A stretch of 64,000 nt of DNA from Paraburkholderia fungorum. GTDB lineage: Bacteria > Pseudomonadota > Gammaproteobacteria > Burkholderiales > Burkholderiaceae. A model generated the notes under the pieces. It saw only the letters and a program-made list of their open reading frames with translations, was not told where the DNA came from and ran no database searches. Below are positions 1 to 9,006 of the stretch, in pieces; the stretch's first letter is position 1, and each line of letters opens with the position of its first letter. The stretch covers positions 1,240,001-1,304,000 of the forward strand of contig NZ_CADFGE010000001.1 of assembly GCF_902833645.1 (NCBI RefSeq), given 5' to 3'. A program made the position numbers and the translations under genes.

Positions 1-30
1 CTCATCCGCTTTGTAGGGGCCGTCAGTCAT
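1..30 (-). CDS. Possible 5' end of a gene running off the left edge
   Basis: Reading the minus strand from an ATG at 30 gives ten open codons (MTDGPYKADE) up to the window edge. No clear Shine-Dalgarno sequence precedes it and only ten residues are visible, so the product cannot be named. If real, it would be transcribed away from the efflux gene at 942. Confidence 0.25.
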   Translation of the reverse strand, partial: MTDGPYKADE

Positions 31-282
31 CGTGTATCCGGGAACATCGCCAAGCAGAACGAATTCTAGCTGCCTAAGCAGACAAGTCAAATTGGATTTC
101 GCACGACGCGAGCAGCACAAAAAACAACACCACTCTTGCGACCGAGCAAAGTATCTTGAAATTTAATTGCATAGTCAATATTATGATAGGCAACGAGTTA
201 CGCGCAACCTGCGCCACCCGAGACCATGTTCTGACCGATTGTCTGCACGCCGCACCGGCGCCGTGCGTAAAGGATTTCCCCC

Positions 283-660
283 ATGCTGTACCTCAAAAAC
301 ACCCTCGGCGGCCTAAGCCGCTCCCTGACCGATTCCGCAATGAGCAGCTTTCAAGGGCCGCATCGCTGGTGGAAACTGGCGTTGCTCGCTGTGCTGTTTG
401 TGCTGCCCGGTGGATCGGTAGGCGTCGCGGTGCTTGCGTGGTTCGAGCATCGGCGGGTACAGAAGGGGGTTCAGACCGCCGCAGCAGCGAAACCAGCGGA
501 ATTGCCGGCTGTGAGCGTTGCCGTCGTCGGAGCGGTCAATGGCGTTCCGGCCATCTCAGTGAGTCCTGCTGGCGCCTGCCAGACGAGAGGTGATGCACCG
601 TGCCGGGCTGCGGCGGGCAAGCTGGCCCGGCAGACGACGTCGTCGGATTCGCGGGTTTAA
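283..660 (+). CDS. Hypothetical small membrane protein (doubtful)
   Basis: A 125-codon frame that I do not recognise. Residues about 28-52 form one plausible transmembrane helix (WWKLALLAVLFVLPGG, then VGVAVLAWF) followed by a basic HRRVQKG stretch, an orientation that would leave the C-terminus in the cytoplasm. The tail after residue 60 is Ala/Val-rich and low in complexity. The ribosome-binding site is weak (GGATTTCCCCC before the ATG). It could be a genuine lineage-specific protein or a chance frame in GC-rich DNA. Nothing in the flanking genes suggests a role. Confidence 0.35.
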   Translation: MLYLKNTLGGLSRSLTDSAMSSFQGPHRWWKLALLAVLFVLPGGSVGVAVLAWFEHRRVQKGVQTAAAAKPAELPAVSVAVVGAVNGVPAISVSPAGACQTRGDAPCRAAAGKLARQTTSSDSRV

Positions 661-941
661 AGCGTCGCGGTTTAATTCTCTTCTTCTCGCTTCTCTTCTT
701 CTCGCAAGGCCGGCGCCGGTTCCACGTGCAGCGCTTCGCGTCGCCAAAGGCAACCAGTCCGGTAACAGCACGTAACCATCCCGATACCGTAAGTAACACA
801 CCTTCGCCTTCCCTCGCATTACCCTTTCAGTTTGCCGCGCTCATGCGGCCCCATACGCTAACATTCCGGCAGAGCCATGATCTCGCCCGGCTGGCAGTGC
901 CGCCATTGGCCGCACTGCGGCGTCCTGAAGGAATCCATTGC

Positions 942-2507
942 ATGCAGTCTGATCGAATCTCGCGCGCGCGGACGCTTGCGCCCCGAGCCCTGACTATCGC
1001 GGTAGCCGCAGGCCTCGCCGCCTCGCTGGCCGGTTGTGCAGTCGGCCCCGACTACAAGCGGCCCGCGGCCGAGATCCCCGCTTCCTACAAAGAAGCCGCA
1101 CCCGGCTGGAAGGTCGCCCAGCCTGCCGATCGGCAGGACCGCGGCGACTGGTGGACCATTTACGAAGACCCGCAACTCAACGCGCTCGAAGACAAGCTGA
1201 ACACGTCGAATCAGACCATTGCCCAATATGCCGCCGCCTACCGGCAGGCACGTGCGCTGGTTGGCGAGGCACGCGCGGCGTATTTTCCGACCGTCGGCGC
1301 ATCGGCGGGCGTGACGCGCTCCGGCTACGGTTCGTCGTCCAGCGGCGGCGCGACGACCTCGAGCCGCTCCGGCATCAACAACAGCTACAACGTACAACTC
1401 GACGCGAGTTGGGAACCGGACCTGTGGGGTTCGGTCACGCGCTCGGTGAATTCGCAGAAGGCCGGCCAGCAGGGCGCCGCCGCCAATCTGGCGAATGCGC
1501 GGCTGTCCGCGCAGGCCACGCTCGCGCAAACCTATTTCTCACTGCGCTCGCTCGACTCGACCCAGAGGCTGCTCGACGACACCGTAGCGGCCTATCAGCG
1601 CTCGCTGCAGCTCACGCAGAACCAGTACGCGGCAGGCGTGGCCGCCCGCTCGGACGTCATTCAGGCGCAAACGCAGCTACAGTCGGCGCAGGCGGCCGCG
1701 ATCGACAACGGCGTGGCGCGCGCACAAGACGAGCACGCAATCGCCGTCCTGGTCGGCGAGCCGGCCTCGACCTTCTCGATTCCGCCCATGCCGCTCACCG
1801 CTACGCCGCCTGCCGTGCCCGCGCAGATGCCGTCCGCGCTGCTCGAGCGGCGTCCGGATATCGCGGCGGCCGAGCGCACGGCGGCGGCGGCGAACGAACA
1901 GATCGGTGTCGCGATTGCCGCGTTTTTCCCGTCGCTCACGCTGTCGGCTACCGGCGGTTTCCAGAGTTCGGCGTTCTCGCAGTTGTTGACCTTGCCGTCG
2001 CGCTTCTGGACGCTTGGTCCGCAGCTCGCCGCCACGATCTTCGACGCGGGCCTGCGCCAGGCAAAGACCGAAGCCGCCCGCGCGGTCTACGATCAGGACG
2101 TCGCCACCTATCGTCAAACGATCCTGGCGGCATTCCAGGACGTCGAAGACAACCTCGCCTCGCAGCGCATCCTCGAGCAGGAAATCGTCGTGCAGCGGCA
2201 GGCCGTGGATTCCGCGCGTCAGGCGCTCGCCATCGTCACGAACGAGTACAAGGCGGGGACGGTCGGCTATGTCAACGTGCTGACCGCGCAGACCACCGCC
2301 TTCACGGCGGAGCAGAAGCTGGAGAGCCTCGCCGGGCAGCGCATGGTGTCGTCGGTGGGGCTCGTGAAAGCGCTCGGCGGTGGCTGGGATGTTTCGCAAA
2401 TGAACCGCGAAACGGGCGATGTGGCGGCACCCGCGCCGTTGCCGGCAGCGTCGGCCACGCCTGTGGCGCAAAGCGGCGCTACCACGCCGGCAGCGCAAAG
2501 CGACTAG
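942..2507 (+). CDS. RND efflux system outer membrane lipoprotein (NodT/OprM family)
   Basis: Outer-membrane channel of the TolC/OprM type, which works with an inner-membrane RND pump and a periplasmic adaptor to export drugs or solvents. The start at 942 (MQSDRISRAR) puts a signal peptide and lipobox (LAASLAGC) near residues 25-33, so the mature protein should be lipidated at that Cys. The motif AVGPDYKRP directly after the Cys is the family hallmark. Two OEP repeats follow, with the ERRPDIAAAE motif in the middle and GYVNVLTAQ near the end of the second repeat. At 521 residues it is a little longer than the usual 470-500, because of an Ala/Pro-rich C-terminal tail. No adaptor or RND pump lies beside it in this window, so it is either an orphan or the last gene of a system beyond the left edge. 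Confidence 0.9.
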   Translation: MQSDRISRARTLAPRALTIAVAAGLAASLAGCAVGPDYKRPAAEIPASYKEAAPGWKVAQPADRQDRGDWWTIYEDPQLNALEDKLNTSNQTIAQYAAAYRQARALVGEARAAYFPTVGASAGVTRSGYGSSSSGGATTSSRSGINNSYNVQLDASWEPDLWGSVTRSVNSQKAGQQGAAANLANARLSAQATLAQTYFSLRSLDSTQRLLDDTVAAYQRSLQLTQNQYAAGVAARSDVIQAQTQLQSAQAAAIDNGVARAQDEHAIAVLVGEPASTFSIPPMPLTATPPAVPAQMPSALLERRPDIAAAERTAAAANEQIGVAIAAFFPSLTLSATGGFQSSAFSQLLTLPSRFWTLGPQLAATIFDAGLRQAKTEAARAVYDQDVATYRQTILAAFQDVEDNLASQRILEQEIVVQRQAVDSARQALAIVTNEYKAGTVGYVNVLTAQTTAFTAEQKLESLAGQRMVSSVGLVKALGGGWDVSQMNRETGDVAAPAPLPAASATPVAQSGATTPAAQSD

Positions 2508-2533
2508 GCGCGCGGCGCAAAGGAAATGCAAAA

Positions 2534-2571
2534 GAGGCAGGGCCGCGATAGGCGGCCCTGCCTCTTTTTTT
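2534..2571. terminator. Rho-independent terminator, efflux gene / gspN
   Basis: A 13-bp perfect stem (GAGGCAGGGCCGC at 2534-2546 with its complement at 2552-2564), five-base loop and a run of seven T. It lies between the convergent efflux gene and gspN and can terminate the plus-strand transcript. Confidence 0.9.
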
Positions 2572-2583
2572 GTACCCGGCGCG

Positions 2584-3363
2584 TCAGTGCACGAACGTCA
2601 GGGCGACGCTATCCGGCCCGTTCGGCCGTCCCAGCAGATTCAGCAGTCCGGCCAGATTGTCGCGAGCTTCCGGCGCGGAGCTGGCCGTCCCCTGAAACGA
2701 CGTCGAGGCTGCCGACACAGTGCCATTGCCGGTCAGCATCAGCGGCCCCTTGAGGGTCGTCAGATCCAGCGTGGACGAGGCGCCTTGCGCCTGGAACAGC
2801 AGCCGGTAAGAGCCCAGCGGCTTGACCAGCGAGACGCGCGAACTGACGTCGTTCAGCGTCACCGTCAATTGGCCGAACGCTTCCTGATTGAAGCTGCGCC
2901 AGTCAGACCAGGCAAGGCGCACGTCGCCTTGCAGATCGAGCGTATTGAACGGCGCGCCGAGCCCACTCAGCAGCGAAGCCGGCACAGCCATCGCGCCGGA
3001 CGTGACGGTGGCGGTGCGCGGCGTGATGTCGACGGTGATGGGGTCGGGCATCGCCTCGCTGTGCCGCATGGTCATGCGCACGTGGCCGGTGAAGAGCGGC
3101 CAGAAGGCAGTGCGCCATTCGATCCGCCCCGGCAGCAGGGTCGCGGCACTCATGTCGGAACCGGCAGCCAGCATGAGCGTCGCCGAACCGTGCCACAGCG
3201 AGCCGGCGGGATCGACGAGATTGACGTGGCCACGGGTTTGCCTCGCGAACTGCGGCGTGATCCAGGCGGCCGGCAACAGCGTGAGCATCACGGCCGCGCT
3301 GGCCAGCACTGCGATCGCCAGCCAGGGTAGCGCGGCGCGCAGGCGCCGCATCCAGTAAGTCAT
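2584..3363 (-). CDS. gspN: Type II secretion system protein N
   Basis: Last gene of the minus-strand gsp operon, 259 residues. GspN is an accessory inner-membrane/periplasmic protein present in only some T2SSs. Residues about 12-36 form an N-terminal membrane anchor (ALPWLAIAVLASAAVML). The rest is a periplasmic domain with the family's VDPAGSLWHGSA motif near residue 50 and repeated beta-strand stretches. It starts 22 bp after gspM ends, consistent with cotranscription. Confidence 0.88.
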   Translation of the reverse strand: MTYWMRRLRAALPWLAIAVLASAAVMLTLLPAAWITPQFARQTRGHVNLVDPAGSLWHGSATLMLAAGSDMSAATLLPGRIEWRTAFWPLFTGHVRMTMRHSEAMPDPITVDITPRTATVTSGAMAVPASLLSGLGAPFNTLDLQGDVRLAWSDWRSFNQEAFGQLTVTLNDVSSRVSLVKPLGSYRLLFQAQGASSTLDLTTLKGPLMLTGNGTVSAASTSFQGTASSAPEARDNLAGLLNLLGRPNGPDSVALTFVH

Positions 3364-3385
3364 GCGAGATCCTGTAACGGCGCGG

Positions 3386-3889
3386 TCATTTGGCGGTAGA
3401 CGGCTGCAACGATGCCATCAGATCCACCTGGCCGTCTTCCTTGAGAGCGGTCACGTGCGCTTCGGCGACCTGCACCTTGAACTGCTTGCGCGCGTCGTCG
3501 ACCCAGCTCGTCCACGCCGGGAACGACACGTTCTTCATCTGGATCTGCACCGCATTGCCGACCACCTGCACCTGGGTCGCGGCCAGCCCATGATCGCCGA
3601 GCGAGGCGGTGAGCGCATCCTTCAGTGCCGCGCCGGTCGGCGCGACGCCTTGCGCCGCGGCGGAGAGCTGGCGCGCTTCATTCGCTTGCGCGGTCATCTG
3701 CGCCAACTGACGCTGCAGCGCAGGCAGCGATTCACGCAAGTGTGCACGGCCGTCCTGCGCAGGCGCCCACAGCACCGACCATGCGATCACCACGGCGAGC
3801 ACCCCGCCGCCCCACGCCAGCAGCGTTTTTTCGCGCTCGGTGCGTTGGTCCCAGAATCCAGCCCAGCTTTGGGCGAGTTCAGCTTTCAT
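3386..3889 (-). CDS. gspM: Type II secretion system protein M
   Basis: Inner-membrane assembly-platform protein that pairs with GspL. The start MKAELAQSW at 3889 is chosen because its ATG overlaps the gspL stop (ATGA) and has an AGGAA ribosome-binding site ahead. This gives 167 residues. It has a short cytoplasmic N-terminus, a single transmembrane helix at about residues 27-45 (TLLAWGGGVLAVVIAWSVL), then a periplasmic coiled coil (LRESLPALQRQLAQMTAQ) and a small ferredoxin-like C-terminal domain. Size and topology are typical for GspM. Confidence 0.9.
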   Translation of the reverse strand: MKAELAQSWAGFWDQRTEREKTLLAWGGGVLAVVIAWSVLWAPAQDGRAHLRESLPALQRQLAQMTAQANEARQLSAAAQGVAPTGAALKDALTASLGDHGLAATQVQVVGNAVQIQMKNVSFPAWTSWVDDARKQFKVQVAEAHVTALKEDGQVDLMASLQPSTAK

Positions 3890-5307
3890 TGTCCGTTCCT
3901 GATGGTCCACTTGCCGGTGTTGCTGTCGATCGCACCGGTCAGGCCGTTGCGCGACAGACGCTTGGCGAAATCGGCATCGAGTTTCACTTCAGGCTTGAAG
4001 GTCACGTCGAGCCGCCGGTCGTGATAGTCGAGCGCGGCGATGCCGTTGACTGGCACTGGCGCCAACGAACGCGCAAGGCCATCGGCGAGCGACAGAAAAT
4101 CGTCCGGCGACAGCTCACCCGCCGCCACCCGCAACTGCTGCAACTGGCGCGACATCTGATCGGGCGCGTCGAGCACGACCGTCGTCTTGGGGAAGGTGTT
4201 CAGAAGCAGCTCGGTCATCTGCGTGTTGATCGCGTCGCGCTGACGCGCGAGCATCATCCACTGCACGTTCGCGCCGATAATCGCGATTAGCAGCGAGCCG
4301 ACCGCCAGCAGGACCGGCAGGCGCAGGCGCCGCAGCGTCGCGCGATCGAGCCGCCACGGTTGCGAGGCAAACTCGAACTGGCACAGATCGAAACGGCACG
4401 CCAGCGCGCGGCGCGCGAGCTGCTCGAACGGCAGCGGGCTGGCCCCGTGCACATAGGCGGCAAGCCTGGCCGGACTGGTTGCTGCGAGACTCGGCTCGTT
4501 GCCGGGCACTTCCGTCAGCATATACAGCGAGACTGGCGCCGCGCCGGCGAGCGCGCTGAGCGTCGCGTTCACCGCGCTCGCCGGCACCGCCAGCCCTTCG
4601 CCTTGCACGCCGCGCGCGATAGCCAGTTCGACACGCGGTGCGCCGTTGTCCACCGCACGTTCGACCGCGCCTTCGAGCAGCAAGGCGGGCGCGGTCTGAA
4701 CGACGGCGCCGAGCACGGCCGCCACCATCGGCGTGACCGACGCGACTTCTGGCGCCACGACCGGCGCGACACCCGGCAGCGATGTCGCCACGCTGGCCGT
4801 ACCGGCCAGCACCGGCTCGCCGGCGTTGACCATTTCCGCGACTTCGGCGGGGGTGTCGAGCGCGACGGCTTGCGGCAGACAGCGCGTAACCGGCACTGCG
4901 CGCACGCTGCGGTGGCCCGCTGCGGCAAAGCCCTCGCAGATGAAGCGGAACCAGCCGCGATCGATGATCGCGAGCAACTGCCGGCCGCCTGCGAGCGGTT
5001 GCGGATCGACGGCGATGTGGCAGGTTTGCGGGTCCTGGATCAGTTGATCCTCGACGATATTCGGCAATGCCTGGCGCAGCCGCGGACCGCGCAACGGCGG
5101 CAGCTTGGCGGGCATCATCAGCAGGTCGCGGGCGGCGACCATCAGCACCGTCGACGAGGCGCGCGGCAGCAGCGCGAGCGCCGAGCGGCCCGCGCGTTGG
5201 GTGCGGCCCGATTTGTCGAGCAGCACGAACGGCAGGTCCGGCAGTTGCCATTCCTGCGACGGCACCGCCGGATCACGCGGCGGCAATAGAACGATCAGCG
5301 TGCTCAA
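3886..5307 (-). CDS. gspL: Type II secretion system protein L
   Basis: Bitopic inner-membrane protein, 473 residues, that links the cytoplasmic ATPase GspE to GspM and the pseudopilus. The large N-terminal part (to about residue 330) is the actin-like cytoplasmic domain, opening MSTLIVLLPP. It contains an unusually long Ala/Val-rich insertion around residues 150-215 (TASVATSLPGVAPVVAPEV), which makes it longer than the roughly 400-residue enteric proteins. A transmembrane helix at about 327-347 (LPVLLAVGSLLIAIIGANV) precedes the periplasmic domain. The gene is translationally coupled to gspM by ATGA. Confidence 0.9.
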   Translation of the reverse strand: MSTLIVLLPPRDPAVPSQEWQLPDLPFVLLDKSGRTQRAGRSALALLPRASSTVLMVAARDLLMMPAKLPPLRGPRLRQALPNIVEDQLIQDPQTCHIAVDPQPLAGGRQLLAIIDRGWFRFICEGFAAAGHRSVRAVPVTRCLPQAVALDTPAEVAEMVNAGEPVLAGTASVATSLPGVAPVVAPEVASVTPMVAAVLGAVVQTAPALLLEGAVERAVDNGAPRVELAIARGVQGEGLAVPASAVNATLSALAGAAPVSLYMLTEVPGNEPSLAATSPARLAAYVHGASPLPFEQLARRALACRFDLCQFEFASQPWRLDRATLRRLRLPVLLAVGSLLIAIIGANVQWMMLARQRDAINTQMTELLLNTFPKTTVVLDAPDQMSRQLQQLRVAAGELSPDDFLSLADGLARSLAPVPVNGIAALDYHDRRLDVTFKPEVKLDADFAKRLSRNGLTGAIDSNTGKWTIRNGQ

Positions 5308-5335
5308 AGGCCACTCTCTCTGGGAAAGGCGTTAT

Positions 5336-6667
5336 TCATAATTGGTCTTGTACCCGCACGATACGCGTAGTGTGAGTCAAAGCATCGCGATAGACGAGGG
5401 TCGTGCGATCGACTTCCGCGCGTTCGTGCTGTACGCGGCCGTGGATCAGGAAGTAGCTCGTGTTGACGTCCATCTCATTCGGATCGATCGAGACCGACTG
5501 TACGCCGGCGCCGCGCAAGGCCAGTTGCACGTCGGCGACGTTATGGAAGAACACGGTCTGCCGGCGCGCGACGAAGGCTTGTGCGGCGGACAGGTTCATT
5601 CCCGGCACGATTGCGGCGACGACTTCGGCGGAGGCCGTATTCATGTTGACCGCCGATACGGTCGGCAGCACGGTGACGAAAGGCCGCAAACGCGCGACCA
5701 TTTCCGGCGTATAGCCGGGGATATCGAGCAGCGAATCGACGCTGGTCATCTGCAGCGGCGCGACCGCGGCGTTGTCGTCGCCGTCCTCGATACCGGGCTT
5801 ATCGGTGAAGCTACCGCCTATGGCGCTGCCACCTGCGGTGAGCGGGGTCGACGTCGTGCCTGCGGGGGACGTGACCGTCTGGAAACGTGTCGCCGATTGC
5901 GCGAGGCTCGAGCGCACCTGCAAGGCGGTGGCTTTCGCCAGTTGGCTGTTCACACCGAGAGACACGAGCAGGCGCTGATAGGCGCCGACCTGTTCCATGT
6001 TCACTTGCATGACGCCGGGCGCCGGGCTCGAGACCAGATTGCGGAGGTTGAATTTCGCCTGGGCGTCTTCGATGGAACCTGACAGGTAGGTTGCCTGGCC
6101 TTGCTCGGCTCTGACTTCGCCGATTTGTCCAAGGAAATCCGACAGACGTGTTTTGGCGATGGGGACGCCCCACAGGCCGCCCAGATAGGTGATGCCTGCC
6201 GAGGTGTCGCCCTCCGAGCGGAGAATCAGGCGCGTCCAGTCGAGCGCGCCGCGGGCGACCCATTGTGCCTGGGATAGGAGACGCTGGTTTTCTATCCTGC
6301 GGATCTGGACTTGCTGGCGCCAGAGCATGCCCGATACCAATATCGCTGAGAGCGCGACTACCAGTAGGGCGCTGATGATGGCTGCGCCGCGTTGGGCTTT
6401 GGGCTGTGTGCTTGCTTTGTTCGCCTTTTGCGGCGGGCTTGTTTGCGTTCTTCCCGTTTTGGCCTTTCCTTGTTTTGATATCGGTCTATTAGCATTCCCC
6501 CTGTGCGGGGGGGCACCTACTTTTCTTTGCCTGCTGCAAAGAAAAGTAGGCAAAAGAAAGCAGCTCAAACCGCTAGCTCTTAAGCGGGTCCCCTGGCTTG
6601 GAGGGGGTAGTGGTGCATCTGGAATCCGTGCCCCCATGTCCCCAACCGGAAGTGACAAGGCCGTCAT
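5336..6667 (-). CDS. gspK: Type II secretion system minor pseudopilin GspK, 5' end disturbed by a repeat
   Basis: Tip pseudopilin of the T2SS pseudopilus. The conserved protein begins QRGAAIISALLVVALSA at 6394: a prepilin cleavage site (RG before AA), no Glu at +5 as is normal for GspK, and a hydrophobic helix. The alpha domain and the DSLLDIPGYTPEMVARLRPF helix-hairpin-like region follow. From 6394 upstream to 6637 the frame stays open without ATG or GTG, because it enters the repeat element at 6416-7144. The nearest in-frame ATGs are 6637 and 6667 and lie inside that repeat; the open frame extends to 7249. The start given is therefore provisional: it would add about 91 residues, an implausibly long leader for a prepilin. 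TTG codons in the repeat are also possible. Only 5336-6394 is confidently GspK. Confidence 0.75.
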   Translation of the reverse strand: MTALSLPVGDMGARIPDAPLPPPSQGTRLRASGLSCFLLPTFLCSRQRKVGAPPHRGNANRPISKQGKAKTGRTQTSPPQKANKASTQPKAQRGAAIISALLVVALSAILVSGMLWRQQVQIRRIENQRLLSQAQWVARGALDWTRLILRSEGDTSAGITYLGGLWGVPIAKTRLSDFLGQIGEVRAEQGQATYLSGSIEDAQAKFNLRNLVSSPAPGVMQVNMEQVGAYQRLLVSLGVNSQLAKATALQVRSSLAQSATRFQTVTSPAGTTSTPLTAGGSAIGGSFTDKPGIEDGDDNAAVAPLQMTSVDSLLDIPGYTPEMVARLRPFVTVLPTVSAVNMNTASAEVVAAIVPGMNLSAAQAFVARRQTVFFHNVADVQLALRGAGVQSVSIDPNEMDVNTSYFLIHGRVQHERAEVDRTTLVYRDALTHTTRIVRVQDQL

Positions 6668-7144
6668 ACCTCCCGCCTCGCGCTGCGCGCTCACCGGAAC
6701 GGTCCACTTCGCCCCCCCCCGGCCCCGGCCGGGGTAGGCGGGAGCCGTCGGCTTCGCCTCGGCGAAATGCCCAACCCGTTTTCCCGGCAATGCCGGTGTG
6801 TCGGAACTGGGGAGGGCGGCTGAAAAGGGCGTCACGCCCGAGAGCCCGACTGTTTGAGGTGTACCGTTCGGCGCGCGGAGCGCCGCCGGAGCTAATGACT
6901 GCTTTGTCACTGAGGCGGAGTGTGCGATGGGACAGATTCCAGATGCACCACTACCGATGGCTGTGCGGGGGACCCGCTTAGCATTAGCGGTTTGAGCCGC
7001 TTTCTTTTGCCTACTTTTCTTTGCGGCCGGCAAAGAAAAGTAGGTGCCCCCCCGCACAGGGGGAACGCTAATAGACCGACAACAAAACAAGGAAAGGCCA
7101 AAACGGGAAGAACGCAAACAAGCCCGCCGCAAAAGGCGAACAAA
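6416..7144. repeat. Inverted-repeat element, copy 1 (between gspJ and gspK)
   Basis: About 730 bp, built as two long imperfect inverted arms (roughly 6416-6708 and 6857-7144) around a short GC-rich centre. Each arm contains the shared core beginning GGCCTTTCCTTGTTTTG, then TCGGTCTATTAGC, CCCCCTGTGCGGGGGG, and a strong hairpin CCTACTTTTCTTTGC / GCAAAGAAAAGTAGG, followed by AAAAGAAAGC and GTGGTGCATCTGGAAT. The same core recurs in both arms of copy 2 at 36140-36751. No transposase or long coding frame is recognisable, so it looks like a non-autonomous interspersed repeat. Its outer end has taken the place of the gspK translation start. Confidence 0.85.
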
Positions 7145-7190
7145 CAGCACAACTACAAACCGTCGCGGAGACAACACCAAACCCCTCATC

Positions 7191-7868
7191 TCATTCTCCG
7201 ACGAGAAAAACCCGCGTGACAGGCCGCGCCAACGACTTAGCCCCGACACTCACTTCCAGCCCCGTCACCGACCGCGGCAGCGGCGCATTCCCCAACTGGG
7301 GCACCTTCAAATTATTATCGTTCTCCGTAATGGCGCTCTGCACATCCTTCATCTGCGTGGTCCAGCCCACCTTGGGCACATAAAGACGAGCAGAAATAGC
7401 CGCGACACCGCCCATCAAAGGCACCGCCGTCCAGCCATCACCCTCGCCACCGCGCAGCGCACCACGCAACTCGCCCACATTCGCCAGCGGCGGCGACGCA
7501 TACCGAATCACCCGCCCCTCGGACACGCGATACCTCACCACCTGCAAGCGCGGCGCCGTCCCCGGCAGCAAAATCTGCCGCACGATCTGCAGCACACTGC
7601 CGCTAATCGACACAGCGGCCTGCCCGGACTCATCGTCCGACGCGGCCTGGCGTGCGTCGATCCGCATCTGGTCGAATACCTGCGCAAAGACGCGCTCGTC
7701 CTCCATCGCATTCGTAATCGTCTGCCGGCCACGAATGATCTGGTCCAATCCGCGCCACGACAACACGGCAATCACCGCCATGATCGCAATCGCGACCAGC
7801 AGCTCGATCAGCGTGAAGCCACGCGCGCCCGATCGGCCGCGGCGCTCAGAGCGAACGGTTGTTTTCAT
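7191..7868 (-). CDS. gspJ: Type II secretion system minor pseudopilin GspJ
   Basis: Minor pseudopilin that forms the tip complex with GspI and GspK. The start MKTTVRSERRG at 7868 overlaps the end of gspI by 23 bp and gives a short basic leader, the cleavage motif ARG before FTLIELLVAIAIMAVIAVL, and Glu at +5. The protein is 225 residues, within the usual range. An ATG upstream at 7895 is possible but adds nothing conserved. The stop lies only 47 bp from the edge of the repeat element, so the element inserted just downstream. Confidence 0.92.
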   Translation of the reverse strand: MKTTVRSERRGRSGARGFTLIELLVAIAIMAVIAVLSWRGLDQIIRGRQTITNAMEDERVFAQVFDQMRIDARQAASDDESGQAAVSISGSVLQIVRQILLPGTAPRLQVVRYRVSEGRVIRYASPPLANVGELRGALRGGEGDGWTAVPLMGGVAAISARLYVPKVGWTTQMKDVQSAITENDNNLKVPQLGNAPLPRSVTGLEVSVGAKSLARPVTRVFLVGE

Positions 7869-8262
7869 TCGCGACCACCGTGACCATCTGGGCAAGATTG
7901 CCGGAACGCCCAGGCATCGTCACCATGACTTCCACTCGACGAAACACCGGATTCGGCGTCGCCGTCACATGCTCGGTACAAATCAACTGCAAATTGCCCT
8001 GCGAACAGTCAAAACTCGTCGAGCCGACATTCGGCCAGCCATGTGTCAAATGCAATTGCGCCAACGTATTGTCCGCGCTCCATCCCGCCAGCAGCCGTCG
8101 ATGCAAATCGGCCTCGCCGTTCGCGAGACTCCCCACCGCGCGCAACGACGCCGCCAACGCAATCGCAATGATCGCCAGCGCCACCAGCACTTCGATCATC
8201 GTAAAACCGCGCTGCGCGCCGTGAACCCTCTCGCGCACGCCCATATTCCTGCAACGACGCAT
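7846..8262 (-). CDS. gspI: Type II secretion system minor pseudopilin GspI
   Basis: Minor pseudopilin of 138 residues. The start at 8262 (MRRCRNMGV) follows the gspH stop by one base and has GAGGTG seven bases upstream; an ATG at 8277 is an alternative. The prepilin signature is QRG before FTMIEVLVALAIIAIALA, with Glu at +5. The C-terminal half keeps the GWPNVG and FRRVEVMV segments typical of the family. It is part of the tightly packed gspH-I-J series. Confidence 0.92.
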   Translation of the reverse strand: MRRCRNMGVRERVHGAQRGFTMIEVLVALAIIAIALAASLRAVGSLANGEADLHRRLLAGWSADNTLAQLHLTHGWPNVGSTSFDCSQGNLQLICTEHVTATPNPVFRRVEVMVTMPGRSGNLAQMVTVVANENNRSL

Positions 8263-8263
8263 C

Positions 8264-8842
8264 TCAGTGCACCTCATAGCGGCCGTTGCCGGTACTGACA
8301 ATCGTCGCGCGTCCCGCCGCCGAAAACAGCGTGATCTGCACGGGCACGTCGATCGCTTCGGTACCGAACACGACCCGGCTCGGGTGCGAATCCGACCCGG
8401 GATAATTGATCGTGACGCCAGTCACGCCACCCTCCCAGTTACGCGGCCCAAGCAGATCGTCGCGCAACGGACGCCAGCCGTCTTCGGTACGCACGTCGAA
8501 ACGAAATCCGCCGTCGAGCGGTTGCCAGGCGATCGGCCGTGCGCGCACCTGGGCTTCGTCGCCAGCCGATTCGAATAGCAGCGCGAGACGCTGCGCCTCT
8601 TCGTTCAGATCGGTGCGCGGATTGCGCGTCATGGTCAGCGCGGTCAGCGATACCAGAATGCCCGCGATCACCAGCACCACCATCATTTCCAGCAGCGTGA
8701 AACCCGCCGCGCGCTTCGGGCCGGTGGCGCGAAAACCATCTGCGCCACGCCGGCCGCGCACGCGCGCGCCAGCGCACGCCGTGCCCGGCAGCGTCGCCGT
8801 ACACGGAGTGTCCACAGGGGACTTGCAAGCGGACAGTCGCAT
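8264..8842 (-). CDS. gspH: Type II secretion system minor pseudopilin GspH
   Basis: Minor pseudopilin linking the tip complex to the GspG filament. The ATG at 8842 (MRLSACKSP) is used; a GTG at 8854 is in frame. The cleavage motif AAG before FTLLEMMVVLVIAGILVSL falls near residue 46, so the leader is unusually long for a pseudopilin. A shorter form has no good internal start. The globular part contains the usual RTDLNEEAQRLALLFE and GRYEVH ends. The 164-bp gap to gspG is larger than elsewhere in this operon. Confidence 0.88.
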   Translation of the reverse strand: MRLSACKSPVDTPCTATLPGTACAGARVRGRRGADGFRATGPKRAAGFTLLEMMVVLVIAGILVSLTALTMTRNPRTDLNEEAQRLALLFESAGDEAQVRARPIAWQPLDGGFRFDVRTEDGWRPLRDDLLGPRNWEGGVTGVTINYPGSDSHPSRVVFGTEAIDVPVQITLFSAAGRATIVSTGNGRYEVH

Positions 8843-9006
8843 AGTGCCGGCCACAAACGATCAACCAAAGATCAAGCAAAAATCAGAGAAACAATGCGTC
8901 GACAAGACGCGCGGTGGATCGCCAGAGAACTGGGAGCGATCCGCGCGCCTGATGCTCGACTGCGCTCAATGAATTATCAAACTACCCAACTACGAAACCA
9001 CCGCGA

